Positions 1-4,909 of a stretch of 7,084 nucleotides of DNA are shown in pieces; the stretch's first letter is position 1, and each line of letters opens with the position of its first letter. The notes under the pieces are model-generated. The model had not been told where the DNA came from, did not search any database, and saw nothing but the letters and a program-made list of their open reading frames with translations. The stretch spans positions 1 through 7,084 of the forward strand of contig JAUXJL010000103.1 of assembly GCA_030624805.1 (NCBI GenBank). Reading direction: 5' to 3'. The stretch is from Acidimicrobiia bacterium (lineage in GTDB: Bacteria > Actinomycetota > Acidimicrobiia > Spongiisociales > SHLN01). Made by a program: the position numbers and the translations under genes.

Positions 1-110
1 ATTTTTGGGTGGGGGGGGGCGCGCCCCACCGCTCGGCCGCGGTGCAAGCCTTCACCGGTCATCGGGCACCCCGGGCCCCGGGGTGACTGTCGCAACACTA
101 ACCCCCCGGG
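1..110. other. Disturbed left edge with G homopolymer; probable upstream part of cofD
   Basis: The first bases are a run of five T followed by a T-interrupted run of G (nine in a row at 11-19). The frame that encodes CofD from about position 111 has stops at 84-86 (TGA) and 99-101 (TAA), so it cannot continue upstream as written. The neighbouring frame reads GTPGPGVTVATL at about 65-100, which resembles the Pro-Gly-Val stretch that usually precedes the PSNP motif of CofD. Another frame reads RCKPSPVIG at about 40-63, also CofD-like. The likely explanation is indels at a contig edge. A genuine broken gene is the alternative. Confidence 0.45.
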
Positions 111-113
111 CTG

Positions 114-461
114 GTGGTGGTCGCACCGTCCAACCCGCCACTGTCGGTCTGGCCGATCCTGGCCATACCAGGCATCCGAGAGGCTCTGCAACGGGCCGGG
201 CGAGTGGTGGCGGTAAGCCCGCTGTTCGGTGGCAAGGCCTTGAAGGGTCCGGCCGATCGCGTGATGGCCAGCCTCGGCCTCGCACCCGGCAATCAGGGAG
301 TGGCCGACGCCTACCAGGGGCTCATCACGGACCTTGTGATCGATCGGGCCGATGTCAACGAACCGATAAATACCAGTGCCGTAGTCCACTCGCTCGACAC
401 CCACATCTCCGACCCGGCCGCCGCGGCTCGCTTTGCCACCGCCGTTCTGGCATTGCCATGA
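114..461 (+). CDS. cofD: 2-phospho-L-lactate transferase CofD/FbiA, C-terminal part
   Basis: CofD/FbiA joins a phospholactate (or phosphoenolpyruvate) unit from its guanosine diphosphate carrier to the deazaflavin Fo, giving F420-0 or its dehydro form; it is cytoplasmic. The visible frame carries the family hallmark VVAPSNPPLSVWPIL, followed by PGIREAL and VSPLFGGKALKGPADRVM, and ends in the DPAAAARFATAVL helix typical of the C-terminus. Only about 115 residues are readable, against roughly 310-330 for the family, so about the first two thirds are missing or lie in the damaged edge. The position given is the first in-frame GTG. It is not a believable native start, because homology already begins at about 111. 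The stop TGA (459-461) overlaps the cofE ATG, so the two are translationally coupled. The family call is secure; the 5' boundary is not. Confidence 0.88.
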   Translation: MVVAPSNPPLSVWPILAIPGIREALQRAGRVVAVSPLFGGKALKGPADRVMASLGLAPGNQGVADAYQGLITDLVIDRADVNEPINTSAVVHSLDTHISDPAAAARFATAVLALP

Positions 462-1150
462 TCTCGATCTACCCGCTGGCCGGGATCCCCGAAATCGCAC
501 ACGGAACCGATCTCAGCGCAGAGATACTGGCCGGATGTGACCGCGCCGGCCTGCAGCTTCACGACGAAGACATCGTGGTCGTGACCCACAAAGTTGTCTC
601 GAAGGCTGAGGGACGAACCGCCCAGGTGCTAACCGACGCCGACTACCGGGACGTGATCTCCGCAGAGGCTACCGACATCATTCGACGCCGCGGGGACCTT
701 GTCATCACCCGGACCCGGCATGGGTTTATCTGCGCCAACGCTGCGGTGGATCGATCCAACACACCAGAGGGTGTGGCCGTGCTGCTTCCGGTCGATCCCG
801 ACAGCTCGGCTCATGGTATTCGGCGGGCGCTCGAGCGCTCTACCGGTGCCAGACTTGGAGTCCTCATCACCGACACGTTTGGCCGTGCCTGGCGCCGGGG
901 CCAGACCGACGTGGCTATCGGCATATCGGGTGTTGTGGCGGTTCTCGATCTTCGAGGCACAACCGATAGCGAAGGGCGCGAGCTCATGGCCACCGAAGTA
1001 GCCGTCGCCGACGAGTTGGCCGCCGCCGCCGACCTCGTCATGGGGAAGGCAACAGCCATACCCGTTGCAGTCGTCCGAGGCGCCGGCCTGCTCGGTGAGG
1101 GTCGGGTGCGTGACCTCGTCCGCGACCCCCAGGAAGATCTGTTTCTTTAG
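458..1150 (+). CDS. cofE: Coenzyme F420-0:L-glutamate ligase CofE (single-domain)
   Basis: CofE adds gamma-linked L-glutamate residues to F420-0 using GTP and metal ions; it is cytoplasmic. The 230-residue protein shows the family blocks in order: HKVVSKAEG (44-52), RTRHGFICANAAVDRSN (85-101), DTFGRAWRRGQTDVAIG (139-155), DLRGTTDSEGREL (164-176), then PVAVVRG (202-208) and the usual end QEDLFL. The frame stays open upstream to position 5, but homology starts at the ATG at 458, which overlaps the cofD stop as ATGA. There is no Shine-Dalgarno, as expected for coupled translation. The length matches stand-alone archaeal-type CofE. It lacks the C-terminal nitroreductase/FMN domain fused to it in mycobacterial FbiB. 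The TAG stop is the first bases of the downstream repeat array. Confidence 0.95.
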   Translation: MISIYPLAGIPEIAHGTDLSAEILAGCDRAGLQLHDEDIVVVTHKVVSKAEGRTAQVLTDADYRDVISAEATDIIRRRGDLVITRTRHGFICANAAVDRSNTPEGVAVLLPVDPDSSAHGIRRALERSTGARLGVLITDTFGRAWRRGQTDVAIGISGVVAVLDLRGTTDSEGRELMATEVAVADELAAAADLVMGKATAIPVAVVRGAGLLGEGRVRDLVRDPQEDLFL

Positions 1151-1217
1151 GCGCAGGAGGTAGAACGCAGGAGGCAAGAGGCAAGAGGCAAGACGCAAGA
1201 GGCAAGAGGCAAGAGGC
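1148..1217 (+). repeat. Heptad tandem array, left arm (consensus ARNASGC)
   Basis: Ten consecutive 7-bp units fill exactly 70 bp. The core is six near-identical AAGAGGC units at 1176-1217, one of which is AAGACGC (1190-1196). It is preceded by AGAACGC (1162-1168) and AGGAGGC (1169-1175), and by weaker units back to 1148, the first of which contains the cofE TAG stop. The AGAACGC unit also occurs, on the other strand, in the right-hand array. No open frame with a credible start uses this stretch, so it looks like non-coding simple repeat. Confidence 0.9.
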
Positions 1218-1231
1218 CCCTAGATGGGGTC
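1215..1231. terminator. Small GC hairpin between the two arrays, possible bidirectional terminator
   Basis: GGCCCC and GGGGTC can pair (six pairs, one of them G-U) around the five-base loop TAGAT. It lies between the convergent cofE and epimerase genes, where a shared terminator is expected. No T-run follows on either strand, so intrinsic termination is uncertain. It also overlaps the last heptad unit. Confidence 0.35.
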
Positions 1232-1243
1232 GAGCTGGTTCTG

Positions 1244-1304
1244 GCGTACTGCGTATCGCGTTCTGCGTACTGCGCTTCTCATTGCGTTCTGCGTACTGCG
1301 CTCC
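1244..1304 (-). repeat. Heptad tandem array, right arm, inverted relative to the left arm
   Basis: On the minus strand this reads as units AGTACGC, AGAACGC, GATACGC and GAAGCGC, eight in all, with one 5-bp interruption (1279-1283). A 19-bp segment, GCGTTCTGCGTACTGCGCT on the plus strand, is present twice without change at 1258-1276 and 1284-1302. The units share the ARNASGC pattern of the left array but in opposite orientation, so each convergent gene is followed by heptads on its own sense strand. The array overlaps the last codons and the stop of the epimerase gene. Confidence 0.88.
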
Positions 1305-2232
1305 TGAACCATTCAACCGTCTTCGCGATACCAGGCTCGAGACCCGTCCAGGGCTCCCAGCCAAGATGCTTCTTGGCGGCAGTTGCGTCGATAACTGAGC
1401 GGTTGAGATCGCCTTCCTTACCGGGGCCATGCTCGGCCGAACCGTCGTACTCAGCCGCCTCGGCAATCAGCTCGTACAGCTCGTTCACTGAGGTGGCGAG
1501 GCCGGTCCCAATGTTGAGCCGAACGGCTCCGCCGATCTCGCCCGCCCGGGCAAAAGCATCAACGACGTCGTCGACGAATAAATAGTCGCGTGCCTGCTCG
1601 CCGTCGCCGTTGATGACCGGCCGTTGGCCGTCGAGCATCAGGCGGGAGAAGATCGCAACCACACCGGCCTCGCCATGGGGATCCTGGCGAGGCCCATACA
1701 CATTGCCGAGGGCGAGGATCACATAGTCGACTCCCGAGCTGTGCTCAAAATACCGAAAATAGTCCTCGACGATCTTCTTCGAGATGCCATATGGCGAATC
1801 GGGCAACGCAGGGGCGTCCTCGGAGACTGGCTTGCCGGGCACCTCACCAAACATGGCGCCGCCCGATGACGCAAACACGATGCGCTGGGTCCCCGACTCG
1901 GACGCTGCCAACTGGACATTGAGCGTTCCGAGCACGTTGACATGTGCATCGAACATCGGGTCCTCAACCGACGGACGCACTCCCGATTGTGCAGCCAGGT
2001 GATGAATGACATCGGGCTCAAAACGACGAACCGCGTCACGGAACTCTTCGGTTCGGATGTCGAGTTGATGGAAATGCACCGACCCAATGCGCCTCGCGTC
2101 GGCTAGTCGATCGAGCTGTCCCTTAGACAGGTCATCGACTGCCAGGACCTCCCAATCGTCATCGATAAGTCGATCGACAAGGTGAGAGCCGATGAAGCCC
2201 GCCCCTCCAGTTACCAGAGCCTTGCCGCTCAT
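1279..2232 (-). CDS. galE: NAD-dependent nucleotide-sugar epimerase, GalE-like
   Basis: This is an extended short-chain dehydrogenase/reductase of 317 residues that probably interconverts the C4 epimers of a UDP-sugar (UDP-Glc/UDP-Gal, or UDP-Xyl/UDP-Ara given the neighbours) using bound NAD. Visible motifs are the Rossmann glycine loop TGGAGFIG (8-15), acidic D33/D34 after the second strand, HLAAQ (78-82), the serine patch ASSGG (121-125), catalytic YxxxK (Y148, K152) and NVYGPRQDPHGEAGVVAIF (177-195). An upstream in-frame extension of 51 residues is rejected: the ATG at 2230-2232 has AGGAGG seven bases ahead and starts right at the Rossmann fold. The length is normal for the family. The last seven residues (SAVRRTQ) and the TGA are encoded inside the heptad array, so the native C-terminus seems to have been overwritten. 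The gene is last in the minus-strand cluster, 43 bp after the nucleotidyltransferase. The fold is certain; the substrate is not. Confidence 0.88.
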   Translation of the reverse strand: MSGKALVTGGAGFIGSHLVDRLIDDDWEVLAVDDLSKGQLDRLADARRIGSVHFHQLDIRTEEFRDAVRRFEPDVIHHLAAQSGVRPSVEDPMFDAHVNVLGTLNVQLAASESGTQRIVFASSGGAMFGEVPGKPVSEDAPALPDSPYGISKKIVEDYFRYFEHSSGVDYVILALGNVYGPRQDPHGEAGVVAIFSRLMLDGQRPVINGDGEQARDYLFVDDVVDAFARAGEIGGAVRLNIGTGLATSVNELYELIAEAAEYDGSAEHGPGKEGDLNRSVIDATAAKKHLGWEPWTGLEPGIAKTVEWFRSAVRRTQ

Positions 2233-2239
2233 CAGGAAT

Positions 2240-2245
2240 CCTCCT
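2240..2245 (-). promoter_or_regulatory. Shine-Dalgarno AGGAGG of the GalE-like gene
   Basis: A full AGGAGG lies seven bases before the ATG at 2230-2232. It fixes that ATG as the start over an in-frame start 153 bases upstream. It is the strongest ribosome binding site in the window, as expected for a gene not coupled by overlap to the one before it. Confidence 0.85.
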
Positions 2246-2276
2246 ACCCGCCGACTGCGCTGAGCATTTTCGCCAT
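2244..2276 (-). other. Ten-codon reading frame filling the gap before galE (unproven)
   Basis: The frame reads MAKMLSAVGG. Its ATG shares a base with the nucleotidyltransferase TGA (TGATG), and its TAG runs into the galE Shine-Dalgarno (TAGGAGG). This geometry would allow a ribosome to reinitiate and be delivered to galE. Frames this short arise often by chance, and nothing shows that it is translated. Confidence 0.2.
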
Positions 2277-3283
2277 CACTTCGGTGGCGAGAAGGTAATC
2301 GAACCGGGCGGCAATGTGACGCCGGGAGCAACCCGGACACTGTTGGCGAGCTCACAGCCGGCAGAAACGACCGCGCCTTCTCCAACCAGGCTTTCCCCGG
2401 TAACTATGGCGCCAGTTTCGATAACGGCCCCCGGGCCAACGACAGCCCGATGGACCGTGGCACCGGGTTGAACCGCCGCGCCAGGGAATATAATTGCTTC
2501 GGATATTTCGGCATCATCTGCGACCGTGGCAGATGGATCGATCCAAACCCAGGGGTCTGAACCGGACTCGAACTGCACGAGGCGGGATCGACCAGCCGCA
2601 ATCGCGTCGTGCGCAGCCAGGTAGAGCTCGCTTGTGCCGATGTCGAGCCACACACCGTCGATCGCCACCGCACCCAGCTCACCGGCCTCGACAAGATCGG
2701 GAAACACAACCTGCTCAAACGAGAGGCGTCCCGGCGGATAGCGCTCGAGGACCTCTCGATGCATGAGGTACAGGCCGGCGTTGACCGTATCGACCGGGGC
2801 GGTGCCGACGGGAGGCTTTTCAACAAAACGTTCAACCACTCCGTTCGGCGATGTGACCACCACGCCGTAGGCGCTCGGATCCTCGACACGAACCAAAGCC
2901 AGAGTCGCCGGTAGGTCAGGAGCTCGTGCGACGAACTCGGTGAGTTCCCCCTCCAGCACAACGTCACCATTCAGCACGAGAAACCGATCGTCAAGTTGTT
3001 CCTGTAGCGCCGCCACCGGTCCGGCAGTGTCGAGACGGGTCGGTTCAACAGATACGATCAGGCTCGGCTGTGTCACGGAATCGGCGTACGCCCGCCACTC
3101 GGCCTCATGGTCTGTGCCCACCGCCAGGATCACCTCCTCGACGCCTACTTCGGCCAGAAGCCGAAACTGCAGCTCGATGAACGGCACCCCGGCCACCGGC
3201 AACAGGCCCTTAGGCATGGTGACGGTGAGCGGCCACATCCTGGTCCCCCGGCCACCAACGAGGAGAACGGCTTGACGAATCAT
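2276..3283 (-). CDS. Sugar-1-phosphate nucleotidyltransferase with hexapeptide-repeat tail
   Basis: This 335-residue cytoplasmic enzyme is predicted to couple a sugar 1-phosphate to a nucleoside triphosphate, giving an NDP-sugar and pyrophosphate. The N-terminal Rossmann-like nucleotidyltransferase domain shows GGRGTRMWPLT (10-20), PK (24-25), NGD (105-107), EKP (155-157), NAG (168-170) and WLDIGT (212-217). From about 248 to 325, IDPSATV, PGAAVQPGATV and GEGAVVSAGC type hexapeptides predict a left-handed beta-helix. This two-domain layout fits mannose-1-phosphate guanylyltransferase/GMPP-like proteins, but glucose- or xylose-type pyrophosphorylases cannot be excluded. The ATG at 3281-3283 overlaps the glycosyltransferase stop by 4 bp (ATGA) and has no clear Shine-Dalgarno, implying coupling. 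The overlap suggests its product feeds the neighbouring glycosyltransferase. Confidence 0.9.
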   Translation of the reverse strand: MIRQAVLLVGGRGTRMWPLTVTMPKGLLPVAGVPFIELQFRLLAEVGVEEVILAVGTDHEAEWRAYADSVTQPSLIVSVEPTRLDTAGPVAALQEQLDDRFLVLNGDVVLEGELTEFVARAPDLPATLALVRVEDPSAYGVVVTSPNGVVERFVEKPPVGTAPVDTVNAGLYLMHREVLERYPPGRLSFEQVVFPDLVEAGELGAVAIDGVWLDIGTSELYLAAHDAIAAGRSRLVQFESGSDPWVWIDPSATVADDAEISEAIIFPGAAVQPGATVHRAVVGPGAVIETGAIVTGESLVGEGAVVSAGCELANSVRVAPGVTLPPGSITFSPPK

Positions 3284-3993
3284 CGAACGATCGATGCTTT
3301 TGATGCCAGCCGGACTCTGATGAGCATCGACAGGGCCGGGAGGCCGTCACGCCACGTGATCTTCTTACCCTCATGCGCTTCGCGACCCGCGTACGTAATC
3401 GGCACCTCCCAGATGCGCTCCCCGAGTCGCAAGGCCTTGGCGGTTACCTCCGGTTCGAATTCGAACCGATCGGAAGTGAGCTTCAACGAACGGAGCAGGT
3501 CGGCGTCAAACATCTTGTAGCAGGTCTCCATGTCAGACAGGGTGGTGTTGAAGAGCACGTTCGTCACCAGGCTCAGGAATCGGTTGCCGACCCAATGCCA
3601 GAAGAACATGTTGCGCCGCTCGCCTGTAAAACGAGACCCGTACACGACTCGAGCCTGACCCTCCAGGAGCGGACGAAGCAACCGGCCAAGGTCGCGCGGG
3701 TCGTACTCGAGGTCGGCGTCCTGAACAACAATGAGGTCACCCTTGGCTTCTTCGATGCCTCGACGTACCGCGGCTCCTTTGCCGCGATTGTCCGGGAATG
3801 AGACAACCCGAACCGTTGAGTCGCTCAGTCGGCGCACAATGTCGAGCGTGCCGTCCACCGAGCCGTCGTCGATGATGACGATTTCTCGCTCAATCGTGAG
3901 TGAAGCTTCGCGCACCCGTCGGATCGCTTCCCCGACCGTGTTTCGTTCGTTGAAGACCGGGACGATGATCGTGAGCAACCGGTAGTCAGGCAT
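3280..3993 (-). CDS. Family 2 glycosyltransferase, polyprenyl-phosphate sugar synthase (DPM1-like)
   Basis: This 237-residue GT-A enzyme probably transfers a sugar (mannose or glucose) from its nucleotide carrier to polyprenyl phosphate at the inner face of the membrane. Motifs are IIVPVFNERNTV (9-20), IDDGSVDGT (41-49), NRGKGAA (69-75), the metal-binding QDADLEYDP (91-99) and VYGSRF (117-122). A long acceptor-side block, FWHWVGNRFL (131-140) to SDMETCYKMF (153-162), follows, then DRFEFEPEVTAKALRLG. All are typical of the DPM1/dolichol-phosphate mannose synthase group. There is no C-terminal membrane segment, so it should be soluble or peripheral. The ATG at 3991-3993 lies inside the end of the uxs gene (8-bp overlap) with no Shine-Dalgarno, so translation is probably coupled. 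Donor specificity cannot be read from sequence alone. Confidence 0.9.
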   Translation of the reverse strand: MPDYRLLTIIVPVFNERNTVGEAIRRVREASLTIEREIVIIDDGSVDGTLDIVRRLSDSTVRVVSFPDNRGKGAAVRRGIEEAKGDLIVVQDADLEYDPRDLGRLLRPLLEGQARVVYGSRFTGERRNMFFWHWVGNRFLSLVTNVLFNTTLSDMETCYKMFDADLLRSLKLTSDRFEFEPEVTAKALRLGERIWEVPITYAGREAHEGKKITWRDGLPALSMLIRVRLASKASIVR

Positions 3994-4909
3994 CGATGAG
4001 GGAACGAAAGTACTCGACGGTCGGAGGCAGGCCCTCAGCGAGCCCGAGCGTTGGCTCCCATCCGAGCCGGTCGCGAGCCCGACCGATATCGGGCCGCCTG
4101 CGGGTCGGGTCGGATTCTGGCAACGGCAGGTAGTCGATACCCGTGTCCCCTACCGACTCGGCGATAGTCGTGGCCAGCTCCTTCATGGAAAGCTCTTCGG
4201 GGTTACCTAGGTTCACCGGCACGGTGACGTCGCTGTTCGAAAGGCGCCAGATCCCTTCGATGAGATCGTCGACATAACAAAACGACCGAGTCTGGGAACC
4301 GTCGCCGTAAATGGTGAGACTCCGGCCCGAGAGAGCCTGGTTGATGAAATTGGAAACCACCCGACCGTCATCGGGTGCCATTCCCGGCCCATATGTGTTG
4401 AAAATCCGCACTACCCGAATCTCGGGAACCAGATCTTCCCGGTTGTAGGCGTAGGTGAGAGCTTCCGCATAACGCTTGGCTTCGTCGTAGCAGGCCCGGC
4501 TCGATGTCACCTGAACCGAGCCGGTGTACTCCTCGTGCTGGGGGTGCTGCGCCGGGTCGCCGTACACCTCGCTCGTTGAAGCAAGAAGGAACCGAGCCTC
4601 ATGTGAGACGGCCAGGTCGAGCATGTTGCGTGTTCCCTCGGCTCCGGTCCGGAGCGTCCCGATGGGATCCTGCAGATAGCGGGGCGGCGAAGCAGGCGAG
4701 GCCAGGTGGTAGATGCGGTCGAACGGGCCCGGGAGGTCGGGCGGCTCGACAACCGAACCTTCTACGAAGGTGGCACCTTCTGGAGACCCAAGCGGGCTTG
4801 GGCTCGAAAGGTTGTCAAGCACCACCACCTCAAACCCCTCCTTCAACAGACGCAGAGCCAAGTTCCGACCCAGGAACCCCGCCCCACCCGTGACGAGGGC
4901 TCGACTCAT
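3986..4909 (-). CDS. uxs: UDP-glucuronate decarboxylase (UDP-xylose synthase)
   Basis: Converts UDP-glucuronate to UDP-xylose plus CO2 with tightly bound NAD, in the cytoplasm. The 307-residue SDR protein has TGGAGFLG (7-14), D32 for the adenosine ribose, and the family signature YHLASPASPPRYLQDPIGTL (67-86). It also has LLASTSEVYGDP (108-119), catalytic Y141 and K145 in RACYDEAKRYAE, RIFNTYGPGM (168-177) and GDGSQTRSFCYVDD (202-215), whose Arg is typical of the family. The ATG at 4907-4909 is chosen over an in-frame start 135 bases upstream because it opens the Rossmann fold and overlaps the ugd stop as ATGA. GAGGG about ten bases upstream is a modest Shine-Dalgarno. SSRACYDE replaces the more usual Gly-containing GPRACYDE, a small deviation. 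It lies directly downstream of the enzyme that makes its substrate. Confidence 0.94.
   Translation of the reverse strand: MSRALVTGGAGFLGRNLALRLLKEGFEVVVLDNLSSPSPLGSPEGATFVEGSVVEPPDLPGPFDRIYHLASPASPPRYLQDPIGTLRTGAEGTRNMLDLAVSHEARFLLASTSEVYGDPAQHPQHEEYTGSVQVTSSRACYDEAKRYAEALTYAYNREDLVPEIRVVRIFNTYGPGMAPDDGRVVSNFINQALSGRSLTIYGDGSQTRSFCYVDDLIEGIWRLSNSDVTVPVNLGNPEELSMKELATTIAESVGDTGIDYLPLPESDPTRRRPDIGRARDRLGWEPTLGLAEGLPPTVEYFRSLIDA

Noticed and set aside
1155..1174. AGGAGG motifs resembling ribosome binding sites after cofE
   Set aside because: They are heptad units of the array, and no open frame with a start at proper spacing follows on the plus strand.
629..1198. 189-codon minus-strand frame opposite cofE and the left repeat array
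   Set aside because: It lies antisense to cofE, and its N-terminal part is only the translated heptad repeat (leucine/proline-rich). There is no family resemblance.
1564..1580. GACGTCGTCGACGA-type near-palindrome in the epimerase gene
   Set aside because: It encodes the conserved VDDVVD run with GAC/GTC codons, so coding explains it.
1692..1720. Epimerase LALGNVYG lacks the Arg usual before NVYG in related SDR enzymes
   Set aside because: The position is not catalytic, the rest of the active site is intact, and I believe similar LALxNVYG variants occur in related proteins.
2233..2385. In-frame N-terminal extension of the epimerase by 51 residues
   Set aside because: It would overlap the nucleotidyltransferase hexapeptide region, has no Rossmann or signal features, and the downstream ATG has a perfect AGGAGG.
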